Shown here: positions 16,800 to 24,536 of the stretch, piece after piece
Layout: each line of letters starts with the position of its first letter
Position numbering within the stretch: the stretch's first letter is position 1
DNA from: Alphaproteobacteria bacterium MarineAlpha11_Bin1
GTDB taxonomy: Bacteria > Pseudomonadota > Alphaproteobacteria > MPNO01 > UBA830
NCBI GenBank assembly: GCA_002937455.1
Contig: PTJZ01000009.1
Coordinates: 102,865-166,864 of the forward strand
Direction: 5' to 3'
Length of the DNA stretch: 64,000 nucleotides
Notes under the pieces: generated by a model
The model's input: only the letters and a program-made list of their open reading frames with translations
Told to the model about the DNA's origin: nothing
The model's database searches: none
Program-made: the position numbers and the translations under genes

Positions 16800-17719
16800 A
16801 GTCGCGCAAACGGACGCTGCGTCGGGGTATGAAAGACGAAGCTAGCACCCATTCCCGCTTCGGCGTCTACGACCAAGTAGTCTGGCCTTTCCAGAAGCCG
16901 AGGAATGCAGTTAGCGGCTAAATAGTCTCGTGTCTTGGTGATATCGTCACTCATTATTGCGACGGCCGCGATGAATGGTAGGTCTGGAATCTTGACACCA
17001 GGAAGTAGGGCACCGCATTTCCCTGATGCGCAGATTACGATTTCACCTCGGTTCAAAACTATACGAAAACCGTCTTCGTTCATTTCTGATGTCTTACCGG
17101 TAAACCGTTCATAACGTTTGACTGTCTCTAATGGGTCGTCTGCACATATTAAAATGCCCGACAACATAGCCGCACCGTTGGCGTGGGCGGTAACGGATGG
17201 CTGCCAAATTACATCGGGCGTCTCCTGACAAAGAACTTGAACGCGCCCCTCCGCCATCGCATCGTTAGGCAAACGGATCACTGAAAACGCTGCCGTACCT
17301 TCTCCTCCATCATCCAAGGTCACTGGACGCCGCAGAGAAACCGGGGGATCTGGTGCAAATCCAGATTCGCTGAGACGCTCGGTCGTTTCTTCCGTATCCT
17401 TTACAGTCAATGCAATTAAGTGGATTCCGGTATATCGTGCTAAGCTAGCATCCATTTGCGCGGTAATCGGTGAATTAATGTTATGAGCCCTAGTAAGGAC
17501 TTCTAAATATCCGCGCCGGATCATTCCGCATCGGTTTGCTGTACCTGATGGCACATGGCTACCATCCGGCAGTTCATTCATATGGACAGTAAGGGGCGTC
17601 AATGGGAAACCGAGCGCTTCAAAAATGGGGGCAGCAGCCTCCATCTCCGGTACGAACCAACCTACGTGGTCGAGAAAGATTTCGTCTGCGCCCGGGATTT
17701 GAGGATATTTATCTATCAT
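16796..17719 (-). CDS. VOC / glyoxalase-like domain protein
   Basis: A 307-residue protein with an N-terminal glyoxalase-like domain (FLDHVGWFVPEME near residues 16-28) and a second VOC-like half (residues about 165-300). The two-domain layout resembles the Glyoxalase_3 group, whose functions are mostly unknown. H18 would be a candidate metal ligand. It is the promoter-proximal gene of a two-gene operon with chaC (ATGA overlap). A link to glutathione or methylglyoxal chemistry is possible but unproven. Confidence 0.72.
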   Translation of the reverse strand: MIDKYPQIPGADEIFLDHVGWFVPEMEAAAPIFEALGFPLTPLTVHMNELPDGSHVPSGTANRCGMIRRGYLEVLTRAHNINSPITAQMDASLARYTGIHLIALTVKDTEETTERLSESGFAPDPPVSLRRPVTLDDGGEGTAAFSVIRLPNDAMAEGRVQVLCQETPDVIWQPSVTAHANGAAMLSGILICADDPLETVKRYERFTGKTSEMNEDGFRIVLNRGEIVICASGKCGALLPGVKIPDLPFIAAVAIMSDDITKTRDYLAANCIPRLLERPDYLVVDAEAGMGASFVFHTPTQRPFARL

Positions 17720-17967
17720 GCGGTAATTATAACGTTTGCCGGATCTATTGTCGTCAAAACATCTACCCCACCAAACAAATTAGCCATCTTTGATTCTCCG
17801 TAGACATAGCGGGCAAGCTCGAGATACATGCCAACCGAAATATGCGACTATGGTATGGAAAACAGTCTAGTTTCACTCGATCCTTGCATAATCGGTTAGG
17901 CGTGTTCATCCTAAGTCATACTGGTTCCGACGAAATGGGACCGTATAACGTATGGGAGAAGAATTAT

Positions 17968-18987
17968 ATGAAACGATTGATTTTCGCCGGACTTGCGGCG
18001 GCCGCAGCGGTTTTAGTTGCGGTACCTACCAGTGCGATGGACTATTCCGGTAAAACGATCACCGTTATTTTCGGATACGGCACAGGTGGGACCTACGGAA
18101 AAACGACGCTACTTCTCACACGACATCTCGGAAAATTCATCCCCGGAAACCCGACGCTGATTGCCAAATCAATGCCGGGTGCCGGTGGGCTAAAGTCAGC
18201 GAACTATGCATACAACGCTATGCCAAAAAACGGCCTTTATCTACTAATGCCGCCAGATATGTCACTTGTCTCCCAGGTATTGCGGCCAAAGAAGGTCAAG
18301 TACGATGCTAAGAATTTCACTTGGCTCGGCCGCGTCTTTGGCTCGAATAACCTCATCGCAATCCGGCGGGATACGAAAGTTCTCACCTTCGATATGGCGA
18401 AGAAAAGCGAAGTAATCATGGGATCGACGGGCAAAGGTTCGCCAACATTCATCATTCCGTCGCTCGCAAATGGCCTTCTAGGTACAAAATTTAAGATCGT
18501 CTCTGGCTATAAAGGCTCCGCGCGGACACGTCAGGCGATGGAGCAAGGGGAGGTAAGGGGCGTATCCCTAGCTTGGGCCGCTTGGAAGAATGGTCATCCG
18601 CAATGGTTCCGGGGAGACAATTCATTTGCGGTTCCGATCCTGCAGAGTGGCTTTAAACGTGATCCAGATCTCCCCAACACACCTTTGATTTCGGAACTCG
18701 TTAAAGATCCTAATGCAAAAGCGGCGGCTGACCTTATCGCAACCTCGAGCTTGATCGGCCGCGGTCTCGCATTGCCACCCGGGACTCCCAAGAAACTCGT
18801 TCCGATTCTACGGGAGGCCTTCTGGAAAGCCGTAAACTCACCCGGGTTCATAGAAGACGCTAAGAAATCCAAGTTGCCCCTATCACCGCTAAAGGGAGCA
18901 GAAATCCAGAAAACCGTAAACGAGATCCTCGGTATGTCGCCGACAGCTGTTAAAGCAGCCCACACCGCAATCTTCGGGAAGAAATAA
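17968..18987 (+). CDS. Periplasmic solute-binding protein, tripartite tricarboxylate transporter (Bug/TctC) type
   Basis: A 339-residue exported protein. Residues 1-23 are a signal peptide (KRLIFAGLAAAAAVLVAVP, cleavage after about SAM). The mature part starts with YSGKTITVIFGYGTGG, matching the ligand-loop start of TctC/Bug receptors, and continues with MPGAGGLKSANYAYN. These receptors capture carboxylates for TctAB permeases. No tctA or tctB lies nearby, so it is an orphan receptor. The ATG at 17968 was chosen because the signal peptide starts there; an in-frame upstream extension is not signal-like. A terminator follows at 19014. Confidence 0.83.
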   Translation: MKRLIFAGLAAAAAVLVAVPTSAMDYSGKTITVIFGYGTGGTYGKTTLLLTRHLGKFIPGNPTLIAKSMPGAGGLKSANYAYNAMPKNGLYLLMPPDMSLVSQVLRPKKVKYDAKNFTWLGRVFGSNNLIAIRRDTKVLTFDMAKKSEVIMGSTGKGSPTFIIPSLANGLLGTKFKIVSGYKGSARTRQAMEQGEVRGVSLAWAAWKNGHPQWFRGDNSFAVPILQSGFKRDPDLPNTPLISELVKDPNAKAAADLIATSSLIGRGLALPPGTPKKLVPILREAFWKAVNSPGFIEDAKKSKLPLSPLKGAEIQKTVNEILGMSPTAVKAAHTAIFGKK

Positions 18988-19013
18988 CTCGGGTCTATAA
19001 ATCAACTTCATAG

Positions 19014-19045
19014 GGGGCCGGTAGCAGTGCCGGCCTTCTTCGTTT
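19014..19045 (+). terminator. Rho-independent terminator after the binding-protein gene
   Basis: GGCCGG (19016-19021) pairs with CCGGCC (19030-19035) around TAGCAGTG, followed by TTCTTCGTTT. It lies 27 bases after the stop codon at 18987. Confidence 0.8.
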
Positions 19046-19198
19046 ACTTCAGAAGATAGACTTACCCACGCAAAGAGGTAAATTGTGGCGACATTTTCAT
19101 CACCAATTTTGCCTTCTCATATATTACGGAATTAACCACCAAGTATTCGGCCCTTGCCAGGCAGGTGGATGGAACATTACGTCACTAGAACGCTTAAA

Positions 19199-19223
19199 CA
19201 ACATCCGACACTAATGTCTGTTG
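19199..19223 (-). terminator. Probable terminator downstream of nrdB
   Basis: CAACA and GACA (19199-19210) pair with TGTC and TGTTG (19215-19223) with a three-base bulge and a four-base loop. Read on the minus strand, the hairpin ends in a short TTT. It lies about 50 bases after the nrdB stop. The weak T-run lowers confidence. Confidence 0.45.
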
Positions 19224-19273
19224 TATCTAATCGTGGGCCCAGCGAGAGATTCGCGGACAAGCCTAAGTAAAGA

Positions 19274-20233
19274 TCAGGCCCAGACATCCTCCCAAGACCC
19301 CTGAGTAGCAGCCTTGGAATATTCCGTCGCCCGGTTCTCGAAAAAGTTCGTGTGTTCCATACCGTTCAGCATCTCGTCCATCCACGGCAATGGGTTCTTA
19401 TCCAGTCTAAAAATCGGCTGCAATCCAAGCTGCGTCAGCCGCCGGTCAGCGATGTAACGTATATATTGTTTTACCTCTGACCCATTTAGGCCCTCCACAC
19501 CGCCAAGCTCAAATGCAAGATCGATAAAGGCATCCTCATGCTCTACCATTTCAGAACAAATAACATAGATCGATCTCTGAAAATCCTCAGTCCAGATCTC
19601 CGGATTTTCTGAGACAAACGTCCGGAAGAGCTTAATGATCGATTCAGTATGAAGACTTTCGTCGCGTACCGACCAAGAAACGATCTGCCCCATACCCTTC
19701 ATCTTATTGAAGCGGGGAAAATTCATCAGGATCGCAAAGCTAGCAAAAAGTTGAAGTCCTTCGGTAAAACCTCCAAAAACCGCGAGTGTGCGCGCTATAT
19801 TTTCCTTAGTATCGACGTCGAATTTCTGCAGGTAGTCAAATTTATCCTTCATCTCTTTGTATCGAAGAAACGCTTGGTACTCGGTTTCCGGCATACCGAT
19901 AGTGTCCAATAGATGAGAATAGGCAGCTATGTGTATTGTTTCGATGTTCGAGAACGCCGATAGCATCATCTGAACTTCGGTCGGTTGAAACACTTGCGAG
20001 TAGCGCTTCATGTAACAATTATTAACTTCGATGTCAGATTGGGTGAAGAAGCGGAAGATTTGGGTCTGTAGATTCCGTTCTTCTGCTGACAGTTTATTAT
20101 GCCAGTCCTTGACGTCATCGGCCAGAGGCACCTCCTCGGGTAACCAATGCACCCGTTGCTGCGTCAGCCAAGCGTCGTAAGCCCAAGGATACCTAAATGG
20201 TTTGTAAACCGGATTGGCTTCTAGTAGCGACAT
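19274..20233 (-). CDS. nrdB: Ribonucleoside-diphosphate reductase beta subunit, class Ia (NrdB)
   Basis: A 319-residue di-iron protein that makes the tyrosyl radical for aerobic deoxyribonucleotide synthesis. D67, E98, H101 and Y105 keep the spacing of D84, E115, H118 and Y122 of E. coli NrdB, so Y105 is the expected radical site. The second carboxylate/histidine set is in RDESLHTE and EMVEHED. It lies 63 bases downstream of nrdA in the same direction. Confidence 0.96.
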   Translation of the reverse strand: MSLLEANPVYKPFRYPWAYDAWLTQQRVHWLPEEVPLADDVKDWHNKLSAEERNLQTQIFRFFTQSDIEVNNCYMKRYSQVFQPTEVQMMLSAFSNIETIHIAAYSHLLDTIGMPETEYQAFLRYKEMKDKFDYLQKFDVDTKENIARTLAVFGGFTEGLQLFASFAILMNFPRFNKMKGMGQIVSWSVRDESLHTESIIKLFRTFVSENPEIWTEDFQRSIYVICSEMVEHEDAFIDLAFELGGVEGLNGSEVKQYIRYIADRRLTQLGLQPIFRLDKNPLPWMDEMLNGMEHTNFFENRATEYSKAATQGSWEDVWA

Positions 20234-20296
20234 AGCGGTATATACTCCCTACCCTTTCCGTCTAGCAGAATCGGGTATTTTACCTAAGCTGCGGAA

Positions 20297-22186
20297 TTAC
20301 TGGCAGCTCAGGCATTCCTCATAATCGTTTTCGTTTTCGTTTTCGCCAGCAGCCGCTATGGGCAGGGGTTCCATATTACCATTGGCTGCACCGGCGACGC
20401 CGTGGGCTGTTGCGCCGGTGACGGACTCACTAGCATGGCTTTCCGCCCGAGCGACCGATCTTGATCTACAGTAGTAAAGAGACTTCACTCCCTTTTCCCA
20501 GGCTCGCCAATGAACATCATGGAGCATCTTCTTCTGCACATCCGCAGGCAAGAACACGTTCAGAGACTGGGATTGACAAATATATTCCGACCTGTCGCCC
20601 GCATGGTCGATCAACCAACGCTGGTCTAGTTCAAAGGCTGTCTTGAAAATGTCTTTTTCATCATCGGACAGGAAGTCCAGGTGCTGGACCGAGCCTTCAT
20701 TTACGGTAATAGATGACCAAGTATCGTCGGTGTCTTGGCCTTTTTCAGCCAACAATGCTTTCAAGAACTTATTTCGGACACTAAAAGAGCCGGAAAGGGT
20801 CTTGTGTGTATAGGCATTAGCTGCGTTCGGTTCGATACCAGGAGACGATCCTCCGCAAATGATCGAAATCGAGGCAGTCGGAGCGATCGCCATCTTATTT
20901 GAGAAGCGCTCCATGATCCCGTACTCCTCAGCATCCGGACACGGGCCGCGCTCCTCTGCCAACATGACCGAAGCGGCGTCTGCCTGTTCTTTGACCTGCT
21001 TGAAGATACGTTTGTTCCATACTTTTGCCATCACGGATTCCATCGGCACGCCCTGACTTTGCAGGAACGAATGGTACCCCATCACCCCAAGCCCGACGGA
21101 CCGTTCACGCATCGCCGAATATCGCGCGCGAGCCATAGTATCTGGAGCACGATCAATGAAATCCTGAATGACGTTATCGAGGAAGCGCATTACATCTTCC
21201 ACAAAGGTTGGGTGATCCTGCCACTCCATGTAGGTTTCGAGGTTTAGCGACGACAAGCAGCAAACCGCCGTCCTATCCTCCCCATCCTTATCGATCCCAG
21301 TTGGCAGCGTGATTTCGCTGCATAGGTTCGACATCTTGACCTCAAGCCCGGCAAGCTTGTGATGTTCTGGAATCGCTTTATTCACATGGTCAATATAGAG
21401 AAGGTAGGGTTCTCCGGTCTCGATACGGGTGGAGAGCATCCTGATCCAGAGGCTTCGCGCCGATACCTTACGGATGACTGCTTGGTCCTTTGGGCTTTTC
21501 AGCCCCCATTCCTCGTCTTTCTCAACTGCACGCATAAACTCGTCGGTTATAATAATACCGTGATGCAGGTTCAACGCCTTGCGGTTCGGGTCACCGCCGG
21601 TGGGGCGGCGCAGCTCAATAAATTCCTCGATTTCCGGATGGTCGATCCGAATATAAATCGCTGCCGATCCCCGGCGTAGGGATCCCTGCGAAATTGCGAG
21701 GGTCAGAGAATCCATCACACGGATAAAGGGGATAATGCCAGAAGTTTTGCCGTTGGCACCTACTTTCTCTCCGATCGAGCGCAGGTTTCCCCAGTATGAA
21801 CCAATCCCGCCGCCAAGTGCGGCGAGCCAAACATTTTCATTCCAAAGTTCAACAATGCCATCAAGGCTATCATTGGCTTCGTTCAGGAAACAGGAGATGG
21901 GAAGACCGCGTTCAGTCCCGCCGTTTGATAACACTGGAGTGGAGGGCATAAACCAAAGATTTGACATGTAATCATAGATACGCTGGGCGTGGTCCGAATC
22001 GTCAGCAAAATGGCACGAAACGCGGGCAAAAAGGTCTTGGTACTCCTCACCCGGCATGAGATACCGGTCAGTCAGAACAGCCTTCCCAAAATCCGTCAGG
22101 TTCGCATCACGATCTCGATCGATTTTTACCGAAATACCGTGTTTCGACTGAAAAAGATCATGTTCCGTCTGTACCAGATCAAGCAC
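20297..22186 (-). CDS. nrdA: Ribonucleoside-diphosphate reductase alpha subunit, class Ia (NrdA)
   Basis: The catalytic subunit, 629 residues from a GTG at 22186. C99 (LPISCF) and C310 (AVCCLSS) fit the redox cysteine pair. N287, C289 and E291 (MSNLCSE) fit the thiyl-radical site. The C-terminal CLSCQ (C625, C628) is the shuttle that takes electrons from thioredoxin or glutaredoxin. There is no N-terminal ATP cone, as in a known alphaproteobacterial subgroup. GAGGAGG lies six bases before the GTG. The frame stays open upstream to 22360, but that part shows no NrdA features. A low-complexity linker (GENENEND) precedes the C-terminus. Confidence 0.95.
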   Translation of the reverse strand: MLDLVQTEHDLFQSKHGISVKIDRDRDANLTDFGKAVLTDRYLMPGEEYQDLFARVSCHFADDSDHAQRIYDYMSNLWFMPSTPVLSNGGTERGLPISCFLNEANDSLDGIVELWNENVWLAALGGGIGSYWGNLRSIGEKVGANGKTSGIIPFIRVMDSLTLAISQGSLRRGSAAIYIRIDHPEIEEFIELRRPTGGDPNRKALNLHHGIIITDEFMRAVEKDEEWGLKSPKDQAVIRKVSARSLWIRMLSTRIETGEPYLLYIDHVNKAIPEHHKLAGLEVKMSNLCSEITLPTGIDKDGEDRTAVCCLSSLNLETYMEWQDHPTFVEDVMRFLDNVIQDFIDRAPDTMARARYSAMRERSVGLGVMGYHSFLQSQGVPMESVMAKVWNKRIFKQVKEQADAASVMLAEERGPCPDAEEYGIMERFSNKMAIAPTASISIICGGSSPGIEPNAANAYTHKTLSGSFSVRNKFLKALLAEKGQDTDDTWSSITVNEGSVQHLDFLSDDEKDIFKTAFELDQRWLIDHAGDRSEYICQSQSLNVFLPADVQKKMLHDVHWRAWEKGVKSLYYCRSRSVARAESHASESVTGATAHGVAGAANGNMEPLPIAAAGENENENDYEECLSCQ

Positions 22187-22350
22187 GCCCAACCTCCTCG
22201 TTGTACGACACGTTAGGGGGGGAGTTAGCGTGTCCGGTGCAAATCCACCCCCTAGGTGATCTACGCCGGTCGGCAGGCTTTTGCTGCTATGTGATCCCGA
22301 CCCGAAAGTGGCCGTTTTTCGCTGCTTACGCCTCGCCCCGCAGCCAGAGT
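22187..22350 (-). promoter_or_regulatory. Possible structured 5' leader of nrdA
   Basis: Read on the minus strand, the leader can form several stems. GGTCGG pairs with CCGACC across about 23 bases, GGTG with CACC across GATTTG, and GACACG with CGTGTC around a seven-C run, just before the GAGGAGG ribosome-binding site. The C-run could pair either with the upstream AGGGGGTGG or partly with the ribosome-binding site. No known riboswitch class was recognised. The function is inferred from sequence alone. Confidence 0.3.
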
Positions 22351-22352
22351 CG

Positions 22353-22376
22353 TTATCCACAATCGACTGTGGATAA
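22353..22376. promoter_or_regulatory. Palindrome 1: NrdR-like box / inverted pair of DnaA boxes
   Basis: TTATCCACA and TGTGGATAA are perfect inverted arms around ATCGAC. The core CCACAATCGACTGTGG resembles the NrdR box, while each arm also equals the consensus DnaA box. It lies about 170 bases before the nrdA start, downstream of a candidate promoter. Confidence 0.6.
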
Positions 22377-22401
22377 CTCTCCCCGTTGGCCGCGACATCG
22401 G

Positions 22402-22431
22402 AGTGTGCATCAACATCTGGGGTATCGTCAA
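22402..22431 (-). promoter_or_regulatory. Candidate nrdA promoter
   Basis: On the minus strand TTGACG (22426-22431) and CACACT (22402-22407) are 18 bases apart. The -35 matches sigma70 well and the -10 poorly (three of six). It lies between the two palindromes. Confidence 0.3.
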
Positions 22432-22454
22432 TTAAAAACGACTAAATGATGAGG

Positions 22455-22476
22455 TATCCACAATATCTTGTGGATA
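22455..22476. promoter_or_regulatory. Palindrome 2: NrdR-like box
   Basis: TATCCACA and TGTGGATA flank ATATCT with the same six-base spacer as palindrome 1. The core CCACAATATCTTGTGG matches the NrdR consensus (ACACWATATATWGTGT) at nearly every position. Its centre is 101 bases from that of palindrome 1. Confidence 0.65.
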
Positions 22477-22604
22477 TCCTGTGAGAATGGCAGAATTCAG
22501 GACCTATTCGAATCAGGGATCATGGGGACGAAATTATTTACGACTGAATTAGGTTAATAATTACACGGTTTCGTCAGAACTTGATTCGCAAACAACACCA
22601 CCGA

Positions 22605-23075
22605 TCATGTTGATTGCAGATAGTTTTCCAGCGCCGTAAGCGTTTCCTCTGAAACGTGATGTTCGATACCCTCCGCGTCGGCCCGGGCAATTTCCTCACT
22701 TACACCGATGGCAGTAAGGAACTCTACAACAATTTGGTGACGACGCCGTGATGCCTCTGCGATCCTACGGCCTTCTCGGGTGAGAAATATTGCCCTGTAT
22801 GGACGTGCTTCGATCCATTCAGCCTCTTTCAAACGCTGAATCATTCGCGCGACAGTCGGTGTGGTAACGCCTAGACGTTCAGCAATATCGACCGACCTCG
22901 CCTCACCAGTGGAGTCTATCAAATCGGCAATCAATTCGACGTAGTCTTCCATAACCTCTGTCTGGCGAGCAGCACGGACCTGTCGATGGTGATCTGCTTG
23001 CTTGTCAGGTTCCGGCAAAACCGGCGCTATCGGTGGTCGGTCGTCTACGGGATCAATTTTGAGCTTACCGGGCAT
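22605..23075 (-). CDS. mntR: Manganese-responsive regulator MntR (DtxR family)
   Basis: A 156-residue protein with an N-terminal extension of about 40 residues, then a winged helix (SVDIAERLGVTTPTVARMIQRL near residues 60-82). A metal-binding and dimerisation domain follows, with RRHQIVVEFLTAIG and DAEGIEHHVSEETL. The His/Glu pattern of that segment and the 155-residue size fit proteobacterial MntR, which represses Mn uptake genes or activates Mn exporters. No Mn transporter gene is in the window. It lies upstream of, and in the same direction as, nrdA but is separated by the regulatory region. Confidence 0.9.
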   Translation of the reverse strand: MPGKLKIDPVDDRPPIAPVLPEPDKQADHHRQVRAARQTEVMEDYVELIADLIDSTGEARSVDIAERLGVTTPTVARMIQRLKEAEWIEARPYRAIFLTREGRRIAEASRRRHQIVVEFLTAIGVSEEIARADAEGIEHHVSEETLTALENYLQST

Positions 23076-23591
23076 GTGGACACTATGCCTGATGGATCCG
23101 TAGCTGCCAATGCACGCTATTCTCGAAATATTTACTCAGATTAAACGTCATTACCGAGGGAATAGCCTCTTTTTAATCAATATTTTACATGTTAATTGCA
23201 GGTGTTTCGAATGGTCATTTTCCCGTTTATAAGAACTCTCTTACTGAATTTCTGGGTTCTATGGCATCACATAGATTGCAAGTTTCAATATTCTCTATTA
23301 CCGGAAGATAATGCGCCGGTGCCGTGCCAAGAATAGCTAAGACTCTACCCAGACAGGCGGGTCGCTTTCCAATGGGGTTCCCCTACTTCTACAATAGGCC
23401 CATTTACTGATGTTCTTCTCATTTAATTCGACAACGGGCCAGAACTATGGTCTTACCAGATACCCACCGGTGTTATTTCGTCTCTTGTGACAGATGTGCA
23501 GTCCGCTCCGTCTAATGAGAATTCTAGTAATAGCACCTGTTATTATGGTGGTGAGTGACAAACAAATGGTCTTGATACCCCGCTATAATGG
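23076..23591. other. 516-bp intergenic region without a recognised gene
   Basis: No open frame of useful length with a ribosome-binding site is present on either strand, and no tRNA-like fold or clear terminator was found. It separates mntR from the end of the box operon and should hold the mntR promoter in its left part. Confidence 0.5.
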
Positions 23592-24464
23592 TTAGTTATA
23601 ACGCTTCTCAAATTCGATGACATCTTCGAAGCCCATCAAGTCGTTGAACTCGGCAAAGGAAAACAGATCCACACCACCATCTTCGGCGTCTCCTCCTCGC
23701 TTTAACGATTGGTAAACCGCACGCAAAGCATTACACGTGGCGAGGAAGCCGGCGGAGGGGAATATCGCAATGCGATACCCAAGCTCCCCCAGTTCCTCGG
23801 GTTTCATAACAGGCGTCACCCCACCGTTCACCATATTCGAGAGAAGCGCAACGTCATTCCCGAAAAGCATGCCAATCTCTCTCATTTCCTCGATATCGGA
23901 AGGCGCTTCATAGAAAAGAATATCTGCGCCAGCCTCAATGTACAGTTCCGACCGTCGCATAGCCTCGTCCCGCCCAATAGCCTTGCGAGCATCTGTCCGG
24001 GCAATGATCAAAGTATCTTCAGAAAGCCGACTATCAAGGGCGACCTTGATCTTTGTAACCATTTCTTCCGCAGAAATCAGTTTGTGCCCGGATAGATGAC
24101 CACATTTCTTGGGGAAGTCCTGATCCTCGATCTGTATTGCCGAAACCCCCGCCATCTCATAGCCCCGCACGGTTTCCCGAACGTTGACTAGCCCACCATA
24201 CCCGGTATCCGCATCGGCTATCAACGGCGTCTGAGTGCCCCCGGCTAACCGGGCGGCCCTAGACACCATATCTGTGTATGTCGCGATCCCCGCATCTGGC
24301 AAACCAAGGTGTGAGGCGACCGTCCCCGAACCTGTCATGTATAGGGCATGGAACCCGGCCCTATCCGCCATTTTTGCCGAGATCATGTCGTAAACACCTG
24401 GTGCTACAATAAATTCGTTTGTCGTACGTAGTTTCCCGGCAAGAGTTGGCGATTTTGACTGCAT
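23592..24464 (-). CDS. Isocitrate lyase / PEP mutase superfamily lyase
   Basis: A 290-residue TIM-barrel enzyme of the PEP mutase/isocitrate lyase superfamily. DADTGYG (84-90) supplies metal-binding aspartates, and KKCGH (119-123) carries the catalytic cysteine C121, which marks lyases rather than mutases. Methylisocitrate, 2,3-dimethylmalate and related C-C lyases have this layout; oxaloacetate decarboxylase-like members are also possible. It is the last gene of the leftward run boxC-boxB-ligase-phyH-amidase, 72 bases after the amidase, suggesting cleavage of a branched dicarboxylate intermediate. That role is inference. Confidence 0.85.
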   Translation of the reverse strand: MQSKSPTLAGKLRTTNEFIVAPGVYDMISAKMADRAGFHALYMTGSGTVASHLGLPDAGIATYTDMVSRAARLAGGTQTPLIADADTGYGGLVNVRETVRGYEMAGVSAIQIEDQDFPKKCGHLSGHKLISAEEMVTKIKVALDSRLSEDTLIIARTDARKAIGRDEAMRRSELYIEAGADILFYEAPSDIEEMREIGMLFGNDVALLSNMVNGGVTPVMKPEELGELGYRIAIFPSAGFLATCNALRAVYQSLKRGGDAEDGGVDLFSFAEFNDLMGFEDVIEFEKRYN

Positions 24465-24536
24465 TTTCGAGCCTCCATTTGTTTTGTTAAAACTATAGAA
24501 TACAACTTGCGGTAAACAACTAATGGTTTCCAGTCT

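Noticed and set aside
20326..20343. A short GTTTTC tandem repeat
   Set aside because: It encodes the low-complexity GENENEND linker of NrdA and has no separate meaning.
22225..22320. A cobalamin riboswitch-like stretch (GGTGCAAATCC) on the plus strand
   Set aside because: The B12-box and flanking consensus are not met and no gene is downstream on that strand.
22187..22360. An N-terminal extension of NrdA from a GTG within palindrome 1
   Set aside because: The frame is open, but the predicted residues show no NrdA features and the ideal GAGGAGG supports the start at 22186.
22353..22476. A replication origin based on consensus DnaA boxes
   Set aside because: Only four boxes in two palindromes are seen, with no AT-rich unwinding region or origin-linked genes; the NrdR match and nrdA location explain them better.
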